Part shown: positions 47,801 through 60,300 of the stretch, one piece after another
Layout of the letters: every line of letters starts with the position of its first letter
How positions within the stretch are numbered: position 1 is the stretch's first letter
Assembly: GCA_030272585.1 (NCBI GenBank)
Contig: BSYQ01000007.1
Coordinates: 1,244,001-1,308,000, forward strand
Direction of reading: 5' to 3'
DNA: 64,000 nucleotides
Source: Bryopsis sp. KO-2023
Lineage: Eukaryota > Chlorophyta > Ulvophyceae > Bryopsidales > Bryopsidaceae
Notes under the pieces: model-generated
Told to the model about the DNA's origin: nothing
The model's input: the letters and a program-made list of their open reading frames with translations, nothing else
Database searches by the model: none
Translations under genes and position numbers: made by a program

Positions 47801-48906
47801 CATCATCGCTGTTGTCATCTTGATCAATGGAATCCAACAGCATTGCCTGCTTCCACCAAAGAAAAATAATAATTTTAAGAAATAATGTTAAGGGAAGGAA
47901 GACAGACGACTGCATCAGTTTCATTGGCATTTCTTCCCAGCTCCATTGCATCCCCATAAAATTTAGCTTCAATTTCTTATTGTGCAAATATCAATTTTTC
48001 TCAATTTTTTTTTTTTGCCAGGTGAGGTTGGGTGTCGTTATGTATATTTTTTTATCGAAAAGGCTTTTTGTTTTCCGGTTTCACGTTTTCGATGGCCACG
48101 TCCCGTCTGTCAAAATTGCGTCTTTGCTCCACCAGCATTGGGAAAAAGTAAATAAAGAATCATACGGTGTCCACGACAGCGGAAAACCTAACGTACCTGC
48201 AAGTTTGGCGACGAGGCGAAGGCTGGACGCAGCATCGCATTGCTCCCCGTCCCACTTCCAATGCGATGGACTCCCGGGAAGTGCGTCCCGCCCTGATAAC
48301 CCACCCAGAAACAAGAAAACGCGGTCTTCAGAACAACGACAATTCACGCCACTCTCTTCGAAGGGTTTCCGACATGCCGCGCATATTTTCTGTACGGACC
48401 CCAACGAAAACACAGCAACGCAAAAGCAATTCGGAATCTTGCGCTGGCGCATGAAACGCGGTCCTCAGCAGCAACAGTTTTCGGACGCATACCTCGAGAG
48501 ACCCGTGCGGTGACGATGTCGAATCGATTGCATTTGCGTCCTTGGCCAACGGTAAGAATACCTCGACAGGCCTCACTTGAAAGGCTACGGACTCCGGGTT
48601 CTTCCTCGCCTCCTCCAACAATTTCTTATGGTTCAAAACATCGAGTCCCTGGATGTTGACGTCGAGAGCATACCTTGTGGGCAGCAGTTTGAAGTGTTCG
48701 CGAATGCCCTCCACAAAGTTTGGCTCGTCGACGTCGACATCCGTCCTTTCCCTCAGGCCATCAATGAACTTTTCGCATACATCTGTTTTGGTGCGCTTGC
48801 GAATGGACAAACGCGCGGTGGCGCTCATGCCTGGACGACAAGCATTGGCACTTTCCGATCGGAGTCTCTCGTTGCCGGCCTGAGAGTTCAACAAAACGGT
48901 GCCCAT
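44830..48906 (-). CDS. ACT-domain protein kinase, plant STY8/17/46 type
   Basis: Nine exons, all phase 0: 48906-48493, 48292-48197, 47846-47703, 47462-47367, 47229-47107, 46833-46636, 46202-46071, 45538-45230 and 45120-44830, encode 600 aa. The order matches plant STY kinases: a conserved N-terminal domain ([16 protein letters not shown]), a short motif [10 protein letters not shown], an ACT domain (about 190-250; [44 protein letters not shown]), a linker, then a tyrosine-kinase-like serine/threonine kinase. The kinase has the G-loop [59 protein letters not shown] and [16 protein letters not shown], so it looks active. Plant relatives phosphorylate chloroplast precursor transit peptides in the cytosol; that role is inferred here. 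Intron 7 uses a GC donor (AAG|gcaagt). Confidence 0.95.
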
Positions 48907-50370
48907 AAATTCCTTGTATGAGATTCCTCCTCGCCCCGGCTATAAATCAGTAAACAATCCTTGCGCTTGAGTGGCGGCAGTGTGGCAAGAGCGTGTTTCG
49001 ACCATAAGCGCCGTGCGCGATGGACCGAACGGGTGCGCAAGACGAACGCTGACGTCATTCCACGCCGTCATTGCGTGGGCCCATGTGGTCGGATAATGCT
49101 TGAGAAAAGATCCCGCACAATTTACGAAATGCGACACAGCTAATTTTCATGCGAATCTTGCGCAGACGAACAGCCGCAACAGACAGAATCATTGACGACG
49201 CAATGCGGCGGCAAAGGAAATTTTGACCAGCGTCTGAGCCGAACCCGGATGAAATTTGGCGTAGTGGACAGTGTCAATCAGTACCTGCCCGAAGTCCATT
49301 CGACAGTGAAAGAAGAGAGAGCGTCTCGCGACTCAATGTAGATTAGGCTCCCAAGACGAAGCAGCCTTGTTGGCTTCAGAAGTTATCCGCTCGCAACGCT
49401 TATATATTAGTGTGTTTCCACTAAAGATTCCCCGAAGCTAACACAAATTCTGGCTGACTTCGTCGCGCGTGTGTTTGAGCCATGTCCGTACGTCCCGAGA
49501 AAAATATCGCCTTGGAGATACAGGGACGCGCTTCAGTCTGTGCCCCAACTGGCGATCGTTATCGTTTTACGGAGACAACAATTCATTCTCACACGTCGAA
49601 CCATGAACGACAACCAACTGGCGCTCACCTGTATTTCACCACTGTTTGTGGTGTGTGCCTGTCGCCGGCGTATCTGCTCATAGATTTTGCACAACAAGCC
49701 CCAGGGCAAACCAGACGAAGATGATCGCGCTGAATTTTCAAGTCGATTCGGCCTGGAACATCGCACACAACTCCCATGCTTGAACCAGCGCGTGCGATAC
49801 GTCACAAGCTACCCAAATCGATATGGGCCGACACATTCTACTGAACCAAAGCCTTTTCGCTACGTTATCACGTGCAACTCAGGAAAACCCACGAAACTAT
49901 CGTTTTTGCCAGACAAGGGTGGGCGCCGCCGGTGGGTCAGACCGACCCCGAGCAGTCCTTCTGGGTCAGTTGTGTCGCGAAGGTTAGCTCTGCTTTCAGG
50001 GGGTTGGCCTTGTCACAGGGCAAGATAATATTGCTTGCCTGTGAGGCTATTTCGGAAGAACCCGTTTTTGGAGCGGCAGAGTGTGTTCCCGGTCGTCGAA
50101 ACTTGTTGACCAGTTTCTTGACAGTGCGACTGTCAACATTTTGCAAACACTGTCTCCGTGTTCTTTCAAGAACACAAGTTGACAAAGTACTTCACAACAG
50201 CGACGCCCATTTTAGACACGAGGAAAGTTATCGGAATCGAACGGCTAGCTGGCTCAAACGAATGGAAGTGTGCCTTCGTGAACCGGCACTTGATTGAAGC
50301 TTCTCTACAGAAAGTGATCGAACGAATAATCGCTGTGTAAGCGCTTCTGAGCTGGAAAGGATTTGGGAAA
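48907..50370. promoter_or_regulatory. Divergent region between STY kinase and chitin synthase
   Basis: A 1.46-kb gap between outward-facing starts, with raised CpG content, particularly 48.9-49.3 kb. Open frames of 60-140 codons occur on both strands (for example 49872-50297) but none has family resemblance, so I treat it as 5' UTR and promoter sequence. Confidence 0.45.
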
Positions 50371-53300
50371 ATGTTGGGCTCCCCGTCCGCACAGCAGCTG
50401 GCGAAAGTTATGGGGCGGTCAATGCAGAGGTCCCAAGATGATACTCAGGATAGAAATGGTCAGGCGGGAACCAGTCGTCCGGGGACGGTGGGTACGAGCA
50501 CGCTGGGGAGGATGTCTAGCGTTGCATCAAGAGAGGGGTCGATCAGGGTATTCCGGAATGGATCGACAGCCATGTCTGGACTATCATCTCCAGAAGGAAG
50601 CACCTTCAGAGCCAATACTACAGCAGGTTGAAAATGCTTTTAGCGGAGTTCAAAACTGGGCGTAGTCACGCAACCCTCCAAAACTCATAGCTTTCGACAA
50701 AAACATCCCCACGAATCAAAATATATATCGACTGCCAAATTTGCATCTCCCTGTTATCCCAACGCCCAGCAGCCACCAGTGCTCAAGAAAATGTGTTGAG
50801 AGTCGGGACCTAACTTCAGCTGGTTTGTCCTGGTCCAAAGGTGATGACAAATTTTTGGTGCAAACGCCCACAGGGAAGGACGGTGGTGGATTGGAAGCGA
50901 AGGTCACAAGACTGGAATGGATAATGTCGGATATTCAGATGCAACTGAGGGGTATCACAAGAGGCCAGCAGGTTGATAGACTCCGCATACTTTGTCGTAG
51001 TGTGTAAAACACAAGTAACTTGCCCCTGCACACTGTGATAAGGCGCAGGGCTGCTGTATCTTTCAACCCAATGCTATCCTCGATGCGAAGGCTCTATACG
51101 CGTTCGTGGTTTGCAACGTGCCGATTCTAAGCTAAAAACCATCGTATCTGAATCATATTGATCGTCTCTGTCGCAGACGAACTTGGAGGCGTTTCTAAAG
51201 GGCAACGCGGGAGGAGACGCTGAGATTGTGGAAACTCCAGTTCAAGAGATTTATGATGAAATCCAAGAGCTCCCTGTTGATGAGCAATTTAAACACCTTC
51301 AAAAGATGAGGGCAGACACTCAGGTAAGGAATCAGTAACCCGAGCTTTTTGACCCTCCCTCCATTCTCAATGACCAGAACGAATGAGCTCAAATGGCGCT
51401 GGTGGGCAGGTATATTTCCCCGTGGCGACAGAGATCTGGGCGAACAACTGGAACGATTATGAACTTGAGGATTCTTTCGAGTACACGCACTCTCGATACT
51501 CCCCAGTGGTCACAACAGACTGCAGAGAATTCGCTTTTGACGGCTATACATTCCGTGTCACGGAGATGGGCAGGAAGATTCGGTTGCTCGTGTGCATTAC
51601 CTTGTACAACGAGGGGCAAGAAACAGTCGACAGGAGTCTGCTTGGTGTATGCGAGGTAAAACATAATGCGACACACATCCTCTTTTCCATAGAAGGTTAT
51701 GACGATCAAATATCAGCGCCACAGGCTGCGCGCGACATATTGGGCGGCAGGTCTAGCATGGCCTGATTAGAAAAAACGAGGACGTCGTTTATGCCTTGGG
51801 CTGGAAATGAAGAAATACTGAAAAAATCAGATGGTCGGGTTGCCTCCCCTGAGTTGGCTGTAAATCCGTTTTGCTCAGGCCGAGAAAATGACCGAGCACC
51901 CGTTGCTCTGTCTTCCAGAACTTAGAGTATTTCATTGGCAAGAGCAAGGACTTCAAACACAAGATACTTGATTGGTCGGAGATTTGTGTCTGCCTGGTCC
52001 AAGATGGAATCGAGAAAGCAAGCCCCAGTGTGCTCGCTGCCAGCACAGTGCACGGATACTACTCGCCAGAACTCCTCCAGAAAAGCGTCAACGGGGAGCC
52101 TGTGAATGTCCACATGTTTGAATACACGTCTCGGTACGCCTTCGTCCCCAACATAACGCTCAAACTGGCACTGTAAAGAACTGACGGAGCCAAACAGTTG
52201 CTGACGGGCTGGTGTTGGGCACTAGGTATGAAAAATTCGCTGGTCGAGACCAATATCCTCCCCTACAGATTATATTTCTCGTGAAGCAGCACAACAAGGG
52301 AAAACTGGATTCTCATTCTTGGTACTTCGATGCTGTGGCCCATACTCTGGAGCCAGACTACTGTGTTTTGATTGATGCTGGTGGGTGCTGAACAATCTCA
52401 CTTGCTTGTTTAAAATATTTGACACTGCCAAAACATGGATGACATCTATTGTATTGTACCTACCAGGAACCTACCCCCGACCAAGCGCCTTACCTGAGCT
52501 ATTCATGCACTTTGAGCGAGATCCTGGATGCGGTGCAGCAACTGGAGAGCTAACAGTTGAACGGCCATTCAGAAACTTCCTGACAACTGTCCAATTCTGC
52601 GAGTGGAAAACTGCTCATTTGCTCAATAAGCCGATAGAAAGCCTGTGCGGTTATCTCACAGTGCTACCAGGAGCTTTTTCAGCGTTCAGATGGAAGGCAG
52701 TGGAAGGGGATCCCTTGAGGGCGTACTTTTTGGGGTTGTACGCCCAGGCTGATTTGAATGCGTTCGAATCCAACATGTTTTTGGCGGAAGATCGTATTCT
52801 GTGTTTGGAAATCGTCGCAAAGGAGAACTGCGCTTACAAGTGGGTCAATCACTGCAATTTCGTATCCATATTTTTTTTTGTCTTGACGTTCGGTGGGGCG
52901 ATACTTCTTTCTATTGTGGCAAGCATCTCTAACAGACGTTTGCAACCAGGTTGCAATATGTGAAAGACTCCGTGGCTGAGGCTGATCCGCAGACCACTTT
53001 GGTGGATTTGATTAAGCAGAGGCGGCGATGGTTGAACGGAACTTTTTTTGCTCTGGTGTACTCCTTGATTAAATGGGGAAGAATCTGGAAGTACAGCAAG
53101 CACACATTTTTGCGAAAAGTAGCGTTCACCTTGGAAGGGATCTACCTCTTCTTCCTTATGGTTACAGGTGAGCCATGTTTATTCTTTTTGGCTTTGAAAA
53201 GCAACCCCCTTTTTTTTTTGTTTTTTTTCAACAGTTGATATCGGATCAAACTAAATGATGTCACGATGTCACTTGCAGTCGTTCCTTGATTCTATTTGCT

Positions 53301-56232
53301 CGAGTTTTTTTTTGCAGGGAGTTGGCTTGGCCTTGGTCTTTACTACACCGCGTTGGACCAGGTGGTGAAAGCGTCTTTCGCGAGCAACAGTTTTATGGCA
53401 GAAGTTGGCCGAATCATTGTTTTGGTGTACCTGTTTCTAATACTCGTTCAAGTTATAGTTAATCTACACAACAAGCCTGAAGCAGTGGACAAAATACATC
53501 TAGGATGCGCGTTGTATTTCACGCTGTTCATGATGTTATTCACCGGACTTACTTTGAGGTACGTGCAGCTTTCCCCACCAGAAAATCTTGTCAAGAGTGT
53601 TAGCATAACACTGCGGCTTGATAGTTGTTTATCTTTTGACCCCTTTTTTTGAGAATTTGGTGTCTTTTGGCAGGTTGTTTATTGTCGATAATGAGCTGGT
53701 GGACCTGACCACAAAAATAGGGGCAGTCATATCCATGGGAGGTGGTTTAGCAGTGGCAATCTTCCATGGCTCATTCATGTCCATAGCTATGTCAGGTATT
53801 TCCATGAAATTTTTCAAACAATTCCAATGATACATCCCACACACATCAAGACTTGACGCATCGCTTTGTGGCAGGCTTGCAGTACTGGTTGGCTCAGCCA
53901 ATATATATGAACATTCTCCAAATTCACGCTTTCTGTAATACCCACGATATTTCATGGGGAACCAAAAACTTGGACAAGAATGGCGCTGGGCACGGTGAAG
54001 ACTATAAGCACACCTTTAGAAAGGGGTATCTGACCTCCGGCCAACAAAAAAAAGAAAGCAAAGCGTTCTGGGATGCAAGACTACAGGTAAATCCCCACGC
54101 CAGGAAACCGTTGGTATGGTGAAAAAGGAAGAAAGCTTGTTTGAATTATGATCGATTCTCTGCAAAATTTTCAGGAAGCGGAGCGCAAAATGAATCCACA
54201 AGCTGTGGCCGAATTCAACAAAAAGAAAGAGCAGAAGTTCAAGGCGTTTGCGACATACTTGTTGATCGCTTGGCTCACCACGAACGTCGTTTTGGCGAGG
54301 GTCATCGAATCGCTCGCAGGCATGTCCTGGACAGTTTGCAACAGATCAGACAGAGACAAGTACATCGAGCAAGTCAAGCGCACTTTGGCAACAAGTGATG
54401 ACCATTACCTCCGGGTACGAATCCTTCCACCATAAGTGGCTTGGCGTGTTGTGATAGTCGCTTGCTAAGTTGAAGAACAACTGAACAGGTGGCAAGAATT
54501 GTCGAAGCATCTGAGGAGTTGCTGGAGAGTGGGGAGGAATACTATCCCTTTGGAGGAATTCCAGATTGGCCTCCAGAGGACCAAGATTTCCTAATGACCG
54601 CGGAGGCCCAATCACCAGCGAGGAAGTACGATACGATCACTGTTGCGGTGGATACGTTTGAGGCGACGAAGGAAATTTCCCGACTGCTCCCTCCTTGGGA
54701 CGAATGGGTTGGATACTTGTCCAGCAGAAATTCTACTGAAGTGCTGGAGGTATGTCTCCGAACCACATTCTGATGTCCTGAGCATATTCTTTAGCTGCTC
54801 CGCTGCAGAAACTGGGTCTGTGCTTTGGTTTGCTCAAGTTCTCTGAAATAACGAAATGCTCACACGGGAATTTTTGTGGCACACCAGGATATCGAAAATC
54901 TGGCGCTACCTTCTTCAATTAATGCGACGAACATAACAGAGATCGAGTGCAAGGTGTACGAGGGAAGAACGGTGTACCTCAGATATCTTTTTGTGGCCCT
55001 GGCGTGTTTGACGGTCATTCAGGTTGGTTTTCCACAATGATTCGGATATTTTTTGAGCTTTGTTGAATATCGAACCCAAAGATCTGAAAGAGCTCTCGCC
55101 CCTGTTCCAGACGGGAACATCCCTCCTGTACATTTTCGAGTATCGAATATGGAAGCTCTGGTGGGCAATCAAGGATCATCGCGAGCGCAGGAGGAGGAAG
55201 AGACTGGGTTTGGACGATGATGGATACAGTCAAAGTGGTGGGAATGGGGGTAACCATGCAGTTGAGGTTGGGTTACTTGATGGTCACGGCCTGAAAATAA
55301 AAGTGAACGCCGAGGAAGAACAAAGGAAAGGTGAGCTTAGGTCGGCGTGAGACAATAAAGCTCAATGGCGCTCGGGCTATGGTGGTCCGTACTTCAAATT
55401 GCCGCCGGCCAGTGGTTGGACGGGTGTTCATGTTCTTCATGTTCTGCCCTACAATCTGGACTCGTGTCCAATGGCTTGGGCTTGCTAATTTAGCTCTCCA
55501 CCGCTTGAGTTTTCCACTTTCTACTGTGCAGGAAGCGAAATCGAGGGAACAATCCCGTCCAGAACCGTGACGCCGCGCAGTGAAATGAAGAGTGTTTTGG
55601 ACACGTATGAAACAGAGGTGGGCTTCATGTTATCGCCGCCTCAAGTCCCCAAGGTGAAACCACATAGTCTGTTCTTTTTCTTCCACCCTAACTGCGAACA
55701 TTCTGCCCAGAAAGTCGGTTTTCTCGAAACTAAATGCAGCGGAAAACTATGTGTTCAGGGACATTTTTCTCTTCCTGAGATAACTCCACACCCAACAAGG
55801 AGCTCTCAGTATCACGAGCCCGAATCTCCATTTACTCCAGCAAACTTATCGCCGGCGACATCCACTCATGTGGCCATAGACCCATCTCAGAGCACAGTCT
55901 CAACCCCGAAGCCACCTTCTGGGTCAAAGTCTGTCCCCTCCAAGCCTCCAACTCTTTCGGAAAAAACTCCAGTGCCCTCCAAGCCTCCAACTCCTTCAGA
56001 AAAAACTGTCGGCAACAGACCGCCCACTCCACCCAAGCCTGACGGGAAGGACCTGAAAACGGAAAGCTCCAATTCCAGGGCCACCACGCCATTCTTGTCC
56101 CCGAAGAGTGAAGAGGCCGGTGCAAGAAGTCACTCGCTCGAAGTTTCTCCTTCAAAAGGAGCTAGTGGAAGTCAGAGTCCAGCCATTGGCCCCCCCCGCC
56201 CACCAGGACCACCATCGTTTCCGTCTAAATAA
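50371..56232 (+). CDS. Chitin synthase (GT2) with long N- and C-terminal extensions
   Basis: Seventeen exons: 50371-50626, 50820-50971, 51177-51323, 51410-51655, 51919-about 52167, 52269-52380, 52467-52839, 52950-53167, 53318-53558, 53674-53795, 53875-54086, 54175-54414, 54489-54749, 54888-55022, 55111-55330, 55532-55653, 55759-56232; about 1259 aa. It polymerises UDP-GlcNAc into chitin at the plasma membrane. The catalytic domain has LLVCITLYNEG, ICVCLVQDG, IFLVKQHNKGKLDSH, VLIDAGTYP, GYLTVLPGAFSAFR, LAEDRIL (EDR about 495-497) and KQRRRWLNG (QRRRW about 535-539). About six or seven membrane helices follow, with ISWGTK between them. The N-terminal 185 residues are Ser/Thr-rich and partly helical. 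The C-terminal 200 are Pro/Ser-rich, with SKPPTLSEKTP- and SKPPTPSEKT-type repeats. The exon 5/6 junction lacks a clean donor; the other junctions keep phase. Confidence 0.95.
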
Positions 56233-57328
56233 GATCAATCCCACTAGTTGGTCTGGGATTTGAATGGGGTTTAAAACGGAAGGTAGAATTATGTGATCTT
56301 GGGAGTGGTTTCCAATTGCAATGCGCTCGAGTCAAAACGTCGACCAAGTCTTTCATATTTGACGAGGTCTCAATGGGTGTCGAGACGTGAGCTTTCTTTG
56401 TGGTGAAATTGTTTAAGACAGTAGAGAATGGAAGACATGAAAAGGGTGCTTGCCCATAGCTGAACAACTTTCGTTGGTCGTCCCTAACACGGTTATGTAC
56501 AAAAGACCGGAAAAAACAAAAAGCGAGCTCGGTCTCGAGACCGGAATCGAACCGGCCTAACCACAATCCCCACTCAGTTTTGCGACTTCCTTCACAACTT
56601 AACAACATGGTTGGATCACGAAGTACTCGAATCATCCAACAAGATCCAATACGAGTGATTTTCAACAGTTTTCTCCCCCGTCCGAAGCACAAGGATCTAC
56701 CTTCTTCGTTGTACATTTTGCACAGCCTAGGCTGGAACTCTTGATAGGAATGCCTTGTTTATTGATCGTTGCAGTCAAAGAATGGACCTCCTTTCATCAC
56801 AAGAGTACTTTTCGCTTCGCACCCAAACGCGCCGTCGGGGGTGGAGCCCCCAACGTTCATTCAGAACTCTGGTCTGATGATAACCGAACCAGAAAATATT
56901 TCAAAATACATCCATGCTCCAAAAACTCAAGGGCGAATTGTACCCCAAATACAGTTGAGAGATCGAAAAGAATAAACAAAAACGCACACTCATCTGGAAA
57001 ATCGAAGAAGTTATATTTGATTGTGAGACTGTCATAGCCCGAATGATCCCCGGGGTTTTAAGGGGGAAAAACCAACGTGCCCAAGAAAGCTGTCGATGGA
57101 AGTACTGGAGGTTGTCGATGCCTCTACCCCCTCCTCGTCGCCTGTTCAGCAAACTGGGTAACGAAATGATTCGTGAACGACGGCCCGTCCAAGTGGACAA
57201 CATGTGTTCGGGTTGTCGTGGGCCTGGATGGGACGGCGCCGAGGTTTCCAGCCCATGCCAGAATAAACCGTCGAAAGAGGCTGGTGGCGCTGCAAACTGC
57301 AAATCATACTGCACAGCCTGTTGTAACA
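56233..57328. other. Intergenic region between chitin synthase and GH5
   Basis: Holds the chitin synthase 3' UTR and the GH5 promoter. The minus strand has a tRNA T-arm/B-box-like string (ccggttcgattccgg) near 56541-56555 next to a palindrome cggtctcgagaccg at 56530-56543, but no complete tRNA cloverleaf. No coding exon is supported. Confidence 0.45.
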
Positions 57329-60300
57329 ATGGGCCGATCCGCTCGTTCGATCCTTGTGCTCCTGTTGTCGGCGGCCGTGATCGCATCCGCTGAGCATTTC
57401 ATAAGGGTCGAAAATGGACAGTTTGTGAAGGGGTGTGAAAAATTCTTCATATCCGGATGGAACCAATGGGAGGTGAGCGATTCCGTTCCACGTTCCGTTC
57501 ACTGCGCTCCCAGAACCGATCGATAACATGGTTTTTCGTGGATACTTCGATCGCCTGTCGGGACCTACTAAATATTTCAATTGAGTTGGGCTGATCTCAC
57601 AAGCGAACTGTGCATGTGTAGGTATGCGAGGCATCAGCCGGGGCTCCAGAACTGATCGCGGCAACGATCGCGCCAGGGAAAACTGGACCCCAGGTACGTT
57701 GGTTCGTGTTGTGTTGCCGATTCAATCCAGCCCATCCTCAGATGTCCCTTCTCTGTAGTATGGTATGACACAGTACTTTTCAGCATAATGTGGTTGTGCT
57801 GGTGCCTTGGTTTGGTTGGGTTTGCTGAGCTGGGCATTGCTTGTTCTGGCAGATGGTCAGGGAGATGCTTGACATGGGTCAAGATGCTGGGTTCCATGCC
57901 ATGCGAGCATGGGCTCACACAGTGTCCCCTGACTTTGCTCTGCAGAGTTCTCCTGGTGTTTACAACGAAGGGGTATGGAATTCATGTTCCAGAATCGTGA
58001 CAACCCTCCAATCCTGAGAAGACTGCATTGCCTCTTTTGTTCCTTTTTTTCTTCTGGAGGGGGTGAACTTTTGGCAGCTCTATCTCTCGTTCGTTTTTTG
58101 AGTTTATTTGTGGATATTTTGTGTAGATGTTCCGTGGTTTGGATTATTTCCTGGATGAGGCTCGAAAGCATGACATTCGAGTGATTCTGTCTTTCACGGA
58201 CAACTGGCCTAAAGCTGGAGGTGCGGATGAGTATGTCAAATGGAGCCCGTCTGCTGGATCGCACCCCGATTTTTTCACGGACGAAGGTGCCAAGAATCTA
58301 TACAAGGAGCATGTGCGCACCGTGATCAACAGAGTGAATTCAATAAATGGGCGAGTGTACCGAGATGACCCCACGATCATGGCATGGAATTTGATAAACG
58401 AACCCAGGTGCACTGGGTGTCCGGATGCTGTGCAAGCTTGGATCGACGAGATGGCCCCCTTTGTGAAAAGCTTGGACTCCAACCATTTGCTGTCGGTCGG
58501 TGAGGAAGGATTCTACAGCACGAGCGGGAAAAATTATGCCAACCCTCAGGGTGCCAACAGATGGCCAGAATGGGTCAGTTGAGACGAACCTGATCTACAG
58601 CGTCTGTGGAATTTTGTTTTGATTTTTGCGGATTTGGTACTGCTGTTTCTTAAGAGATTAAACTGGGTTGGATCCGTTGGTATTTCAGGAAGGTCAGGAT
58701 TTCTTGAACAATCACCGTTCCCCAGCCATCGACTTCCTCTCTTTCCACAGCTGGATTGATAACTGGGAAGACGTAACGGAGAGCTTTCAGCGCTCCTGGA
58801 TTCGAGAGCATGTTGCTGATGGGAAAGAATTGGGGAAGCCTGTGATTCTGCAAGAATTCGGTAAAATCGTGCAGCCCGGTGGGCCATCCATGGATGAGCG
58901 TAACCGCTTCTTTGACATTGTGTACGATGAAGTCCAGACCTTGATGAAAGAAGGTACATTGATGGGAGCGATGTTCTGGCAATGGTAAGCGTTTTTCGTG
59001 TTTTTTTTTTTCTTTCAAATGGTGGTATCAGGGTCACTCTCCTTTTCCCAGTTTGTTAAGAAAAAAAGAGCTTGATACCTTGTTATTCGAACTGTTGTTT
59101 CACTGTATAAGTGACGTCCGAGGTCCATTTTTTTCTTCTTTTTTGGGGGGGAGTTGGGGGGGGGGGCTAAAAGTGGGCGCCTGAGCTGCCAGCATCAAAT
59201 GTGGTAATTTGATGTCCTGTCAAACTCATTTCCTTGTCTATTGTTTTGTACAATTACTTTGTACAGTGTTGTATACAATAGATTTGTATATTTTTGTATT
59301 TTTGTTTAGGTACGATAACGGACAAGAAGCTCCAGAAGAAGAGGGTGGTGGAGCTGGTAAATACGGTATCTACAGAGATGATGCCACTTTCGGTAAAATT
59401 CGAACTTTCACAGATTTTGTGAATGGACTGTCCGGCCCAGCCGCTGGATGTACAGATCCTGGACCTTCAGTGGGTGGTCCCCCCAGCTGTGAAGATAGCA
59501 GAGTGAATGGAAGGCCTGGCACTGGACTGGAAGGTCCAGGATGCGACATTGATATCAATGAATGTGTCAGGGCTACAGCAGGATGTCCAAAGAACGGTGG
59601 ATGCATAAACACAGATGGAGGATTTGAGTAAGAGTCAGTGTTCAACCCTCTGTGCTCACATGGCCGTTTCCTGCGGGATGAGATAGAAAAAAAGAGGGAA
59701 TTGATATTTTATGGCTGATTTGCAGGTGTCAATGCTACCCAACGTTTGAGCTGAACGGGGATATTTGCGTGCCGACGGCCGATCTATTGAGGTTGGACTC
59801 CCAGTATGTCAGCAAAGGAGCAGGTGAGGTCGCCTGTGACGAAGGAGACAATATTCAGTTTCCAGTAGGAGCTCCTGGCTTTGTTTATGACCCCACTGGG
59901 AGCGTCGACAGGAACAAGTTCACCAAGGGCCGTTTGGGGTCCCGAGATGATGTCAGTACTCGGGATTGCCAGCTTGCCTGCGAAATGGCTGAGGGTTGCG
60001 ATTCTTTCTCCTACAACCCCACCCTGAAACAATGCTTTCTCAAAAGCTGCCCCTCTAAAGAAACTTGTTACAAAGATGAGCTGATATGCACTGCAAAAAC
60101 CACCGGCAAAAGCTTCAGCTGTGGGATTTGGGAAACATACTACAGTCAGACGAGGTCATGTGGCTCAGTCAGCTCCTCCGAGAATGGAGGATCAGAGGAT
60201 GAGGTGGCGGTGGAAGAGGAAAATGAAGTTTCGGAGAATGTGGTTTTGGAAGAAAATGGGTCTTCTGAGGAGGTTCTTGTGGAAGAGGAAAACGGGGTTG

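Noticed and set aside
49482..50297. Open frames in the kinase/chitin synthase divergent region
   Set aside because: Frames of 80 to 141 codons exist on both strands, as expected in CpG-rich DNA, but none looks like a protein family or has supporting splice sites.
56530..56640. A complete tRNA gene on the minus strand
   Set aside because: Only the T-arm is convincing. No anticodon arm fits, and the only partial acceptor-stem match (attcgag) is about 77 nt upstream without a D-arm.
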